Positions 8,161 to 17,002 are shown, numbered from the stretch's first letter. The stretch is DNA of 27,837 bases from KBS-96 sp049585195 (GCA_049585195.1 JBAUZG010000289.1:1-27837), one strand, 5' to 3'. Notes: generated by a model from the sequence alone, not told the origin. Numbers and translations are program-made.

Positions 8161-9597
8161 GTGCGCAAACCGCAAATCTATATAGTGCTGGCCGGATTCG
8201 GCCTGTTTGTGACCGGTTCCGGGCAAGCACACAAGACCAGCTCGTCACCGACCGCGGAACTGCTTACGGAGCTCATTCGAGTCAACACCAGCAATCCCCC
8301 AGGAAACGAGAGGGCGCTTGACGATTTGTTTGCTTCGAAGTTCAAGCCGCTGGGATTTGATGTCGAAATTATTCCTACGCCCGAGCCGGCGAAGGCTCAT
8401 TTTATTGCGCGGCTGAAAGGGAGCGGCTCGCTCAAACCCGTTCTGCTCGCGGCCCATGCGGACGTTGTGGGAGTGGAGCGGGACAAATGGAGCGTCGATC
8501 CGTTCGCGGGAATTATCAAAAACGGCTATGTGTACGGGCGCGGAGCGCTGGATTTCAAAGGAGGCGAAGCAGTATTCGCGGAAGCAGTGATGCGGCTGGC
8601 GCGGAACAAGGTACCACTGAAGCGCGACGTCATTTTTTTGTCCGAAGCCGATGAAGAAGGCGGCAAATACAACACGGAATGGCTGGCGGGCGAGAACTGG
8701 AGCAAGATGGATTGCGAATACGCGCTGAATGAAGGCGGCTGGATCATGAAGAATCCTGACGGGACGGTCCGGTACGTCAGCATATCGACGGCCGACAAGT
8801 CGTCGGTGACGTTGCTGCTTACGGCGCACGGAACATCCACGCATTCGTCGATGCCGCGGCCGGACAACGCGATTTTTCGGCTGAGCCGGGCGATGGCCAG
8901 GCTGTCGGTATTCGATACCAAGCCCCACCTGATTCCAAGCACGCGGGAATTCTTTTCGACGTTGGCAAAGACGAGCGCTCCACCGATGTCGACGTACTTC
9001 AAAAATTTAGCGGAAAGCGACGATCCGAAGCTGGTGGAACAGGCGGACCAGCAGATCAGCCAGAACATTTTGTTGCACGCGATTATGCGCGACACAATTG
9101 CGCCGGTATTTTTGGAAGCGGGCTTTCGCGGCAATGTGATTCCGGGTTCGGCGAAAGCGACCATTAACATGCGCGTCATTCCCGGTACGACGCCTGAGGA
9201 CGCTATCGGCGAGATCAAGAAGGCGATTGGCGATCCGGAAATCGATGTGGGGCTTCCTCCGGCAAATGCCGCAACGGGGGTCGTCTATTCGAAGTACGTG
9301 GCGATGGCATCGAAGGTGAAGCCGTCTTCGACGGACACGGCACTTTATAAAGCGCTCGCAGACGGCGCGCAAAAAGTCTGGCCGAATGTTCCGGTTACTC
9401 CGTATTTGTTTCAGGCAGGCACGGATGCATTTGCGTGGCGAAGCCGCGGCGTTCCCGTCTATGGCATCTATCCCTATCCGATCACCGACGACGATTTGAG
9501 CCGCATGCACGGCAACGACGAGCGGATGTCGGTGAAGTCGCTGGATGAAGGGACGGAGATGATTTACGACACGCTGCTGGAGGTAGCGGCGAAATGA
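8161..9597 (+). CDS. Exported M20-family metallopeptidase
   Basis: A dizinc exopeptidase or deacylase of the M20 carboxypeptidase/aminoacylase type, probably acting in the periplasm on peptides or N-acyl amino acids. Seen: a signal peptide (residues 1-23); the metal block LLAAHADVVGV with H99 and D101; YGRGALDFKGG with bridging D131; SEADEEGG with the probable catalytic base E165 and ligand E166; HGTSTHSSMP (about 227-236), typical of the lid/dimerisation domain; and a C-terminal HGNDE, usually HGxxE, supplying the last ligand. Length 478 aa is normal. The GTG at 8161 is preceded at 8150-8154 by a good AGGAG. It is transcribed divergently from xseB and appears monocistronic. The substrate cannot be told from sequence alone. 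Confidence 0.92.
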   Translation: MRKPQIYIVLAGFGLFVTGSGQAHKTSSSPTAELLTELIRVNTSNPPGNERALDDLFASKFKPLGFDVEIIPTPEPAKAHFIARLKGSGSLKPVLLAAHADVVGVERDKWSVDPFAGIIKNGYVYGRGALDFKGGEAVFAEAVMRLARNKVPLKRDVIFLSEADEEGGKYNTEWLAGENWSKMDCEYALNEGGWIMKNPDGTVRYVSISTADKSSVTLLLTAHGTSTHSSMPRPDNAIFRLSRAMARLSVFDTKPHLIPSTREFFSTLAKTSAPPMSTYFKNLAESDDPKLVEQADQQISQNILLHAIMRDTIAPVFLEAGFRGNVIPGSAKATINMRVIPGTTPEDAIGEIKKAIGDPEIDVGLPPANAATGVVYSKYVAMASKVKPSSTDTALYKALADGAQKVWPNVPVTPYLFQAGTDAFAWRSRGVPVYGIYPYPITDDDLSRMHGNDERMSVKSLDEGTEMIYDTLLEVAAK

Positions 9598-9764
9598 GGT
9601 CTTCTATTACTAGATAGACGCGACCAACGGTCGGCCGGTTCCTCATTCGAATCTATTAGACCTTTCCAGACTCCCTTTCTAGTGTGTAAATTAGAGCGCT
9701 TTTGGTGTGTATACGGTCGGATCGAAACCCGCTTCCGTGCATCCAACAGATAGGAGAAAAGAAT

Positions 9765-10844
9765 ATGAAAGGGCAAAAGATTCGCTGGCAGTTACCACTT
9801 GTGCTGCTTGCGTCGGCCGCCCTGGGCTTTGGCCAGGTGAGTGGACCGCCGCCCGCAGCAGCCGGGCCGCAGCAACAGTGGTCCAGCGCCAATAATCAAA
9901 CGCGTCCTTCGGAACTGGTTGGACCAGGAACTATTAATTACGTGGAAGGTCAGGTGTCGTTAGATGGAGAGGCTATTACGCCGCAGTCGATCGGAACGGC
10001 CACTCTGAGACCTGGCCAGGCGCTCGATACAGGTGAAGGCTTTGTCGAGGTGCTTTTAACGCCGGGAGCGTTCCTGCGCGTCGGGCACAACAGTGAAGTT
10101 CGAATCGTGTCGGCCGGATTGGCTAACACGGAAGTTGAACTGGTGCGCGGCCAAAGCATGCTGGAGGTGGATCAGATGATCAAAAACACCAACCTCGCGG
10201 TGCTCATGAATGGCGCAACAACGCAGGTTGAAAAGAATGGTTTGTATAACTTCGACGCTGCGCAGCAGGCAGTGATGGTGTTGGACGGAAAGGCGAAGGT
10301 TGAGTCGCCCGCCGGCAGCAAGACTCTCAACAAACATGACGAGGTGTTGCTGGCCAGCCGGCATCCGTTAAAGACGCGCGGCGTTAACGAGAAGGTTGTC
10401 GAAGCTAACCCGCTGTATGTATGGAGCAAGGCGCGGAGTGAAGACGAAGCGCAAGCGAGCGCTAAAGCTGCAAGCTATGCAGATAGCTACGTGGCTGCGG
10501 GTCCCGGTTGGTATTGGGATCCATACTGGGGTTTCTATGGCTTCTGGCCGTATGACGCTGCTTTCCTGTACAGCCCGTTTGGGTGGGGCTTTTACTCGCC
10601 CGCGTTCTTCGGCTTCGGTTACTACGGCGGTATTTATGGCGGGCGCTGGTACCCGCGCCCCGGAGCACATCCCGGCTGGTATGGACATCCGGGATTCCAT
10701 GGACGCGTAGGCGGCGTGAACGCTAGCGTGCGTGGATTCCACGGCGGCGGCTTCAGCCATTCGATGGGTGGCGGTTTCCACGGTGGTATGGGTGGAGGCG
10801 GCTTCCATGGAGGCGGCATGGGTGGAGGCGGCGGACGCCGGTAA
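9765..10844 (+). CDS. FecR-domain exported protein with Tyr/Trp-rich and His/Gly-rich tail
   Basis: The function is unknown. Seen: a signal peptide (MKGQKIRWQLPLVLLASAALGFGQ, residues 1-24); a FecR/LysM-less beta-rich domain at about 50-200 (INYVEGQVSLDG, GEGFVEVLLTPGAFLRVGHNSEVRIV, VELVRGQSMLEV), which in other proteins senses or scaffolds at the periplasmic face; an Ala-rich helical linker (about 220-245); an aromatic stretch with many Trp, Tyr and Phe (248-298); and a tail of HGGG/FHGG repeats (301-359) ending in GRR. The tail has eight histidines and could bind metal or adhere to surfaces. The ATG at 9765 is chosen because TAGGAGA lies at 9751-9757; the frame is open upstream to 9702. No sigma factor or TonB receptor is adjacent, so classical FecR signalling is unlikely. 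Confidence 0.8.
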   Translation: MKGQKIRWQLPLVLLASAALGFGQVSGPPPAAAGPQQQWSSANNQTRPSELVGPGTINYVEGQVSLDGEAITPQSIGTATLRPGQALDTGEGFVEVLLTPGAFLRVGHNSEVRIVSAGLANTEVELVRGQSMLEVDQMIKNTNLAVLMNGATTQVEKNGLYNFDAAQQAVMVLDGKAKVESPAGSKTLNKHDEVLLASRHPLKTRGVNEKVVEANPLYVWSKARSEDEAQASAKAASYADSYVAAGPGWYWDPYWGFYGFWPYDAAFLYSPFGWGFYSPAFFGFGYYGGIYGGRWYPRPGAHPGWYGHPGFHGRVGGVNASVRGFHGGGFSHSMGGGFHGGMGGGGFHGGGMGGGGGRR

Positions 10845-10931
10845 CTCAATCGTTAACGAGTAACCCAATCAGCAAATAGGAAACGAGCGCGGGCCGAATG
10901 AGGTCGTTACGAAGCTCAATTCCGGGGATGT

Positions 10932-12386
10932 TCAACGCTGCCTCCGCTGCAGCTTGGCGTCCGCCAGCTTGACCGCCGTGTACAGGGCATCGGCGGCCTT
11001 CACCCTCACGTCTGGCGTCACGCCAACCCCTTCCCAGTCAGTCTTTCCGTACGGGTTAATCGACCGCTCCTCCGGAATGCCCATCCCGAAGTGATCGTCG
11101 AGCCGGTGGAAGACGCCAGCATGAGCGCCGCCGCGCGTGGTCTCACCCACGAGCGTCGCGCGCTTCAGCATCTTGAGGTCGTAGCTGAATTGCTCCGCCC
11201 CCGACCACGTTGTGCCAGACGTCAGCACGTATACAGGCTTGTCCGCCAAATCGTTTCCAGCAACCGGCGAGCGCGTCCACGAGTCCATCGTAGGCGCTCC
11301 CCGTGGTCCATACACGTACACCGGATGATCAAACAGATAGCTGGCAACCAGCGACACCGTATCCGGAAAGCCGCCCGAGTTGTCGCGCAGATCAAAGATG
11401 ATCGCGTCCGCGTGGTTCAACGACGCCATGGCTTCTCGTATATCGGCTCCGCACACCGAATCATCCGGAAAGAAATCAAGCTTCAGATACCCAACATCGT
11501 GCGGCAGAATCTCCGCCTTTCGGATCATGCAGTGTTGCCGCAACATCGCATCCCGAAAGCGCGCCATCCCCTCAGGCGTCTGCACGGGTGGCCCGGATGG
11601 CAGCGGGTTCCTGCTGTACTCCATTACTAGGTGCATGTCGCCGCTCGCATCCCTCATCTGCGTGGTCAGTAACGCGGCGAAGGCCGCACCTTGTGTCGCC
11701 GCGTTGTCATCGCCATTCTTCTTATGCGCCAGCAGTGCCTCCCCCGTCTTCTGCGCAACATCATGATCGAAATAGTACTGCTTCAGATTAGCGACTGCGC
11801 GATCGATCACACGCTGGCGTTCTGCTGCGTCTAAGGTCGTATCGCCGCTGTTGGCCGCCTCTATCTGCCCACCAGCATTCTGCCCCATCGGCTGCCAGCC
11901 GCCCGGTGCGCCTCTTGGAGACGCGCCCGATTCTCCCGCCCAGCTTCTAGCGAACCGCGCATCCCAACTCCCAAATGCAGAGGACTTCATCACTGCAATA
12001 TCCCGCAGCATCGTGCCACGCATGCTTCGGTTGCTTGCTGTCGAACTCATCCAAATGGAAATTGCCGCCAGTGCAACCGATAGCACGGTTCCAAGGCACA
12101 ATGCCCCGGGGCGAGGCGAACCACCCTCGAGCACATCGAAACAAGGCACACCCTCCAGGCGCTGTCGCGAAGGCACACCCGCCCGGGACGGGCGCAAATA
12201 CCCGTGTTCGCGCGGAAGCGAGGCAACCAGATCTGCGAGCAAGTCCCACCACAGCCGCACTCTTGCAAAGAACCCTCGTTCATCGCGGAAGCGGTCGCGG
12301 AATAGTTGGATGGCTTCATCCCCATAGGCTTTGCGAAACTGCGAAGGATACAGCCCCAGCAGTAAGACGTACATCTTCTCAGACAT
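10932..12386 (-). CDS. Membrane-anchored S41-family protease with permease-type prefix domain
   Basis: Probably a C-terminal-processing-type serine peptidase anchored in the inner membrane. Seen: residues 1-62 (LYPSQFRKAYGDEAIQLFRDR and following) resemble the cytoplasmic prefix found at the N-terminus of acidobacterial MacB-like permeases; one transmembrane segment at about 95-113; a low-complexity Gly/Ser/Ala linker (130-185); an IRBP-like helical N-lobe (about 188-290); and the S41 core with DLRDNSGG (332-339) and TSGTTWSGAEQF, in which S395 is the likely nucleophile. No PDZ domain is evident, as in retinol-binding-protein-like S41 members. The ATG at 12386 has GAGGGGGG just upstream and overlaps the padR stop by 8 bp, so translation is probably coupled to padR. 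Confidence 0.88.
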   Translation of the reverse strand: MSEKMYVLLLGLYPSQFRKAYGDEAIQLFRDRFRDERGFFARVRLWWDLLADLVASLPREHGYLRPSRAGVPSRQRLEGVPCFDVLEGGSPRPGALCLGTVLSVALAAISIWMSSTASNRSMRGTMLRDIAVMKSSAFGSWDARFARSWAGESGASPRGAPGGWQPMGQNAGGQIEAANSGDTTLDAAERQRVIDRAVANLKQYYFDHDVAQKTGEALLAHKKNGDDNAATQGAAFAALLTTQMRDASGDMHLVMEYSRNPLPSGPPVQTPEGMARFRDAMLRQHCMIRKAEILPHDVGYLKLDFFPDDSVCGADIREAMASLNHADAIIFDLRDNSGGFPDTVSLVASYLFDHPVYVYGPRGAPTMDSWTRSPVAGNDLADKPVYVLTSGTTWSGAEQFSYDLKMLKRATLVGETTRGGAHAGVFHRLDDHFGMGIPEERSINPYGKTDWEGVGVTPDVRVKAADALYTAVKLADAKLQRRQR

Positions 12387-12729
12387 AGTCCCCCCTCAGG
12401 ATCTTTCTTGCTCGTGCGACCCGCAAGGTGTCAGCGAGTTTCTCGGCCTCGGCCCGGGCCAGTTTTCGCCCGGCACTGGTCAAACGATAGAAGCGGCGGC
12501 GTTCCGGAGGAACAACGGCCTCCCCAACCCGCACCACTTCCTCAATGAACTTTTCCTCTAGTAGCGCTTGGATCGAGCTGTACAACGTACCCGGTCCAAG
12601 GCGTAGGCGGCCACCAGTCTGCTCCTCGACCTGCCGCATGATGGCATATCCATGGAGGTCGCCATCGGCCAGCGCAAGCAGGATCTGAAACGCGGCGGAA
12701 GGTAAAGGATCCAGTTTTCGTTTGGGCAT
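12379..12729 (-). CDS. PadR-family transcriptional regulator
   Basis: A small winged-helix repressor of the PadR type, likely controlling its own operon with the S41 protease. Seen: the family core AAFQILLALADGDLHGYAIMRQVEEQTGG (about 13-41), LGPGTLYSSIQALLEEKFIEE (about 44-64) with the Gly-Thr-Leu-Tyr recognition-helix block, the wing with RRRFYRLTSAGRK, and a short C-terminal dimerisation helix. Length 116 aa fits the PadR-s2 subfamily. No Shine-Dalgarno is visible ahead of the ATG at 12729; the mRNA may have a very short leader. Four TCGA boxes lie 7-32 bp upstream. In Acidobacteria this regulator type usually precedes prefix-bearing ABC permeases; here it precedes a protease with a similar prefix. 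Confidence 0.93.
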   Translation of the reverse strand: MPKRKLDPLPSAAFQILLALADGDLHGYAIMRQVEEQTGGRLRLGPGTLYSSIQALLEEKFIEEVVRVGEAVVPPERRRFYRLTSAGRKLARAEAEKLADTLRVARARKILRGDYV

Positions 12730-12735
12730 ATATGC

Positions 12736-12761
12736 TCGATGCTCGATGTATCGATAATCGA
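12736..12761. promoter_or_regulatory. Four TCGA boxes at 7-8 bp spacing upstream of padR
   Basis: TCGA occurs at 12736, 12743, 12751 and 12758, giving spacings of 7, 8 and 7 bp, immediately upstream of the padR start. The central part ATCGAT (12750-12755) is palindromic. The arrangement could be an autoregulatory operator overlapping the promoter. This is inferred from position and regularity; it does not match the classic PadR ATGT-N8-ACAT operator. Confidence 0.4.
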
Positions 12762-12928
12762 CTCTATCCCAATCCAGCTTTTTCTGTCAAATGCTTCCGG
12801 CGGGTCGGCCTCAGATTGCGACGAAGCCAGATGTCGGCCGCACGATGAAAGAAGTTGCACTGGCGAAGAGAGGGGGGCTGCGCATATAGTTTCGTAACAG
12901 TCTCGAACGGCCCGCTTCGCTTTTAGCC

Positions 12929-15337
12929 CTATCGTTGCAGACCGATGGACCGGGAGCCTAGAAGTTTGGGAAGCGCGGCTGGCGTGCCGTCAACGGGAAT
13001 GAAGGGCAATTTCGTGAGCGGCAGATCGCGCGTCTCAAGGACGTACGATTTTCCAGGTTCGACTGAGAATGTGAGAACGGCGCCAGCTACATCGGCGCCA
13101 ATCGGTTGGGCTCCGTCGGACGAGACGACTTCGACAGCACGGCCAAGCCAAGGGTTTCGGAAGCGGACTTGTCCAGCAAAACCGGAAGCGAGAACGACGA
13201 TCACCGGCTCGCCGTGACGCACTTGAACATAAACCTTGCTGTTGTGTTGAATATAAACTGTGCCGTCGGCATCCCAGTCTTTCGGCCACGCAGGCGCAAT
13301 GCGAACAAGTCCATCGTAGTCCTGGACCAAAGCTTCCTGGAGAGCAGCCGCCACAACACCGATCTGTTCGACGTAGAATTCAGGACCGGCAAAACTCGCA
13401 AGGCCGGAGGGATAGGCCTGATATCGTTCGGTCAGTTGCATCAAGCTTGATTTCACTTCGGCGGGAAGGCCCAAACGGGCGGCTTGAATGGGATCGAAAC
13501 TCCAATCGTTTTGCGCTTTATTGGGACGGTAATTGTAAGTGCGAACGCCGAGATCGTGAAGCGCGCCGGCGTCGCCAATCAGAGAATAAGGCCAGACCGG
13601 CTCGAGGCCCAGGTTCTCTGTATTGTGAACGGGCGCGCTTTGATCGTAGGACTGGGCGATCGCGTCCTGACCGGTGGCGTCGTCTGCCGGACTGAGCTGC
13701 TGTTTCAGAGTGGCGGAATCGGTGCGGGGGAGTTCGCGAATTTTGTGCAACGCGCTTTCAGTCTGCTCGACGAGATCGGGGTCGGCATTCAGAATGCGCG
13801 CGGCTTCGATTAGGGCGGGAAATAGAGCTCTCATCGCGGAGATGTCGGTAACGGGATCGTGTACGTCCCATTGATTTTCATGGGCATTTGACGGGTAGGT
13901 GTGCAGAAGCCCGTCGGGGCCGCCGTGACTGTATGCCAGAAGGAAACGTGCCGAAGCAGCCATCACCGGATAATTGGCGGCAAGGAATTTGCGATCATCG
14001 GTAGCCAGATATTGCTGCCAGATCCACAGAGACACTTCGGCTCCCGTCGAGATGGTTCGGGCGTTGTAATAAGGCCGGGACGCGGCATCGCAATTGAGGC
14101 CCGGAAATTTGACCCACGTTTCGTTCTCGATCCCCTTGCCATTGAAGCGCATGGTCTCTGGCACGCAAGCGCCGGGACGGCCTTGCATTTTGCTTTTTGT
14201 CCACGCCTCGATATTCGGCAAGTTATCTCTGTACAGCTGAAAATACGGGTCGTTCAAATTGGCCAATCCGGCACCCAGATTGGCGGCCACTTGCATGCGC
14301 AGATTCCAGTGCCAGTAGGAGGCAGGGTCCCATTGATGGCGATCGCGGATAGACGAGAACAGATCGCCGATGCCGGCTTGCGCGCCGGGTATGGATCCTC
14401 GGCTCTCAGCGGCTGCTGTGAAGAGATCAATCAGGCGCAGGTTTTCGAAATATTCCGCGACGTGGTCGGGTGAGCTCAATTTCATCAATCCGGCCTGGTT
14501 CCAAAACGCGTTCCACCAGCGCCGGTGTTCCGCGGGGGATGAATTGGCGTCCTGTGAAAGAACGGAGCTTGCTGTTTGCAGTGCATTGCCGCCGGCCCAT
14601 TCCGGGGCCGCAATCAAAATACGAAACGAACCGTTGCTTTCTGGCAGGAACGATAGTTTGACAGTCAAGTCGCCGCTCGATTCAGCGCGGACATTTCTTG
14701 CGCGAGCGGTGATGGCCGCCAGCGAGCCAAAGGTTCTACCGCTTGCTCCAATTTCTTTCGAATCTGTCCAAAGGTCGGACAGGATTCCGATCGGGCCTTG
14801 TAGCTCGATTTGCGGGTGGCGCGGCTCCCATAGATGTAGCTCGACCGTTTGCATGACGGCGGGATTGGCGCCGGAGACGTCGACAATCGCGACGTCGGAA
14901 TCCGGCTGTACGAAGACGGTGGCGCTCATTCCATTGCCTCGCTCGGTGAAGTCGCCGTTATAGAGATTCACTCTTGCGGCGTAATCGGGCGCGGAAGCAA
15001 GACGCGCCAGACCTGGGATGACAACCTGGCCTGGCGAGAGGCGAAGCGGGAGGGTATCGGCGCGGTTCAACTGGATGGTGAGGCCGTCCTGCGCCCAAAC
15101 AGCAATGCCGAGCCTGCCGTTTCCGAGCGGCATGGCCTGTTCCGGTCGAGTATTCGGGCGTTCGAGAACGATATCAGAGCGCCCGACGATGCCCGCAACA
15201 TTAATGTGGAACTTTCCTTGTTTCCAGGCGGTGGACGGTTCGCTGTCGTTTGAGGCGGCCAAGGCAGTGGCGGCGAGCAGAAGCGTGGTGATCGCGAAAC
15301 GGCGGAGAGCGGGGCTAGTCAGACGGATAGGGGTCAC
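12929..15337 (-). CDS. Exported GH95-like glycoside hydrolase (DUF5703 N-terminus)
   Basis: A large exported glycosidase related to GH95 alpha-L-fucosidases/galactosidases; the true substrate is unknown. Seen: a signal peptide (about 1-29); a beta-sandwich N-terminal domain opening with EQAMPLGNGRLGIAVW (67-82); an (alpha/alpha)6 barrel with SYWHWNLRMQ (341-350), corresponding to the Asn-bearing substrate motif of GH95; NAHENQWDVHDPVTDISAMR (about 485-504), with the Glu of HEN in the place of the GH95 catalytic acid; and a beta-sandwich C-terminus. Length about 802 aa is normal. I chose GTG 15337, which overlaps the bestrophin stop as GTGA; the preceding GTG at 15340 is equally possible. It is the last gene of the carbonic anhydrase-bestrophin-GH95 operon. 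The GH95 assignment is firmer than any substrate. Confidence 0.82.
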   Translation of the reverse strand: MTPIRLTSPALRRFAITTLLLAATALAASNDSEPSTAWKQGKFHINVAGIVGRSDIVLERPNTRPEQAMPLGNGRLGIAVWAQDGLTIQLNRADTLPLRLSPGQVVIPGLARLASAPDYAARVNLYNGDFTERGNGMSATVFVQPDSDVAIVDVSGANPAVMQTVELHLWEPRHPQIELQGPIGILSDLWTDSKEIGASGRTFGSLAAITARARNVRAESSGDLTVKLSFLPESNGSFRILIAAPEWAGGNALQTASSVLSQDANSSPAEHRRWWNAFWNQAGLMKLSSPDHVAEYFENLRLIDLFTAAAESRGSIPGAQAGIGDLFSSIRDRHQWDPASYWHWNLRMQVAANLGAGLANLNDPYFQLYRDNLPNIEAWTKSKMQGRPGACVPETMRFNGKGIENETWVKFPGLNCDAASRPYYNARTISTGAEVSLWIWQQYLATDDRKFLAANYPVMAASARFLLAYSHGGPDGLLHTYPSNAHENQWDVHDPVTDISAMRALFPALIEAARILNADPDLVEQTESALHKIRELPRTDSATLKQQLSPADDATGQDAIAQSYDQSAPVHNTENLGLEPVWPYSLIGDAGALHDLGVRTYNYRPNKAQNDWSFDPIQAARLGLPAEVKSSLMQLTERYQAYPSGLASFAGPEFYVEQIGVVAAALQEALVQDYDGLVRIAPAWPKDWDADGTVYIQHNSKVYVQVRHGEPVIVVLASGFAGQVRFRNPWLGRAVEVVSSDGAQPIGADVAGAVLTFSVEPGKSYVLETRDLPLTKLPFIPVDGTPAALPKLLGSRSIGLQR

Positions 15338-16257
15338 CACAAAACACCTTCAATCGCCTTTTCAGGCGCTGGTATTTCTTCGATATCCAACAACTGCTTC
15401 AAATTAATTTCAATTGTTTTCGAGATAGCAGTGATAGGCACATCGTGCTCGCCATTTTCGAACGGATTTTCCAGTTCGCGCCCTATCTCGTCGAGCGCCA
15501 GGAAGATGAGGCCGACGAGCGTGGAGCCTACGGGCGTGAGGAGCTGTAGATTGGCTACTATGCCGAGCGGAAGGAGTACGCAGTAACCGCCGACAAACAT
15601 TTGCGGGAAGAAATCGTACTGCCTCGGCATGGGCGTGTTTTTGATTCGCTCCGCGCCGCCTTGAGCGTTCATAAGCGCGGCCAGCGATTGATCGATCGAA
15701 CTCCACCGCATACTGTCGATCCAGCCTTGTTCGTAGCATTCGGAAAGCAGGGTGCTCATTTCCTGCTGAATACAGACGGGAACGTTGCGCTGCAATCGAA
15801 ATGCTTCGATTTGCTGGGTGGAGTAGAAGGGAGTCAACTCTTCCCAAGCGGGCTGTCCACGGAGATGACGCCGCAAGGAATGGACATAGGCAATCTGCAG
15901 GAGCACGAGCCTGTGCTGAATCTCGCGGGCGCGATCGCGCTCAGTGTGGCTGCGATCAGCGGGAACAATGATCATCGTCAAGGCCTGGCGAGCGAAAGTG
16001 CGGGAATAGTTGACGATGGAGCCCCACAAAATACGGGCCTCCCACCAGCGCTGATAGCTGCTGTTGTTGCGGAATCCGAGAATGACACCAATGGCTCCGC
16101 CCAGAATGGAGAGCGGCACGTGAGGTAATGAAAGCCATTTCATGCCGCCGTACACATACGCGACGGCGACAACCATGTCGAAGGTGAAGAGGATGGCCAG
16201 AGGACGCCAAATAGAGCGCAGCATGCTGCGCAGGGTTGCGCCATCTGGAACAATCAT
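15334..16257 (-). CDS. Bestrophin-family anion channel
   Basis: A pentameric inner-membrane channel of the bestrophin/UPF0187 family. Animal and algal members pass chloride and bicarbonate; the best studied bacterial homologue conducts cations, so selectivity cannot be read here. Seen: a first transmembrane helix at about 17-38; the second hydrophobic segment with the hallmark GVILGFRNNSSYQRWWEAR (57-75) and LWGSIVNYSR; two further helices at about 215-255; and the acidic cluster GRELENPFENGEHDVPITAI near residues 264-283, characteristic of the family's cytoplasmic gate region. Length 307 aa is normal. The ATG at 16257 overlaps the carbonic anhydrase stop (ATGA), and its stop overlaps the GH95 gene start, so all three are coupled. 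Confidence 0.94.
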   Translation of the reverse strand: MIVPDGATLRSMLRSIWRPLAILFTFDMVVAVAYVYGGMKWLSLPHVPLSILGGAIGVILGFRNNSSYQRWWEARILWGSIVNYSRTFARQALTMIIVPADRSHTERDRAREIQHRLVLLQIAYVHSLRRHLRGQPAWEELTPFYSTQQIEAFRLQRNVPVCIQQEMSTLLSECYEQGWIDSMRWSSIDQSLAALMNAQGGAERIKNTPMPRQYDFFPQMFVGGYCVLLPLGIVANLQLLTPVGSTLVGLIFLALDEIGRELENPFENGEHDVPITAISKTIEINLKQLLDIEEIPAPEKAIEGVLW

Positions 16258-16940
16258 CCGATAGCGCCCTCGGCCTGCAGCCCGGGAACCGGCAATTGGT
16301 CGAAAGGCACGAATTTCGACGTGCTTTCGTCGAAGATGCGAACGGTTCCGTGTTCAATGTCATAGACCCATCCGGCGACGGCGAGATTGCCCCTTGCGAG
16401 TTTGCCGGCAACGGAGGGATGCGTTCGCAAATGATTCATTTGCAGCAGAACGTTTTCTTCGATTAATTGTTCCAAGGCGTGGTGTTCATCGGCGGCGCTC
16501 GCCTTTCCGTGAACGATGCTGAGCGCGGCCTCGCCGTTTTGCAGCCACGACTTCACGGTTGGCATGTTGGCAACCTTCTCGGGATGGAGGAGTCCTTTCA
16601 TGGCTCCGCAATCGGTGTGGCCGCAAACGACGACCTGGCTGACGCTCAAGGCGACAACTGCGTACTCGATTACCGATGTAACACCGCCCAACAGTTGGCC
16701 ATAGGCGGGCACGAGATTTCCGATGTTTCGAGAAACGAAGATTTCGCCTGGCCCGGAGCGTGTCAGCAACTCGGGATCGATACGGGAATCGGCGCAGGTG
16801 ATGAAAAGCGCGTGCGGCTTTTGGCCTTCGCGCATGAGTTGTTTGTAAGCGGCTTCTCGCTGTGGATAGATTTCGTCGCGAAAACTATGCAAGCCAGTCA
16901 GCAGGCGTCGTTGAGATTCGGCAATTTCAGGGGAGGGCAT
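16254..16940 (-). CDS. Beta-class carbonic anhydrase
   Basis: Interconverts CO2 and bicarbonate using zinc. Seen: the zinc ligands and activating dyad as CADSR (C49, D51, R53), then FVSRNIGN (69-75), and the second ligand pair CGHTDCGAM (H108 and C111). The SRN(I/V)GN block and Asp-Arg dyad place it in the active plant-type group. Length 228 aa is normal; no signal peptide is seen, so the enzyme should be cytoplasmic. The ATG at 16940 has AGGAA on the minus strand at 16950-16946. It is the first gene of the operon and is translationally coupled to the bestrophin, which suggests that bicarbonate made or consumed by the enzyme is linked to channel flux; this is inference. Confidence 0.95.
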   Translation of the reverse strand: MPSPEIAESQRRLLTGLHSFRDEIYPQREAAYKQLMREGQKPHALFITCADSRIDPELLTRSGPGEIFVSRNIGNLVPAYGQLLGGVTSVIEYAVVALSVSQVVVCGHTDCGAMKGLLHPEKVANMPTVKSWLQNGEAALSIVHGKASAADEHHALEQLIEENVLLQMNHLRTHPSVAGKLARGNLAVAGWVYDIEHGTVRIFDESTSKFVPFDQLPVPGLQAEGAIG

Positions 16941-17002
16941 AAGAATTCCTGAGATTGAGCATAGCTTAACTAAGTTCGTCCCTGCACCCGCTTGCTTGCG
17001 CG

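Noticed and set aside
12379..12729. padR and its neighbour as the usual PadR-ABC permease pair
   Set aside because: The downstream protein has only one membrane helix and a clear S41 protease core, with no MacB-type domain.
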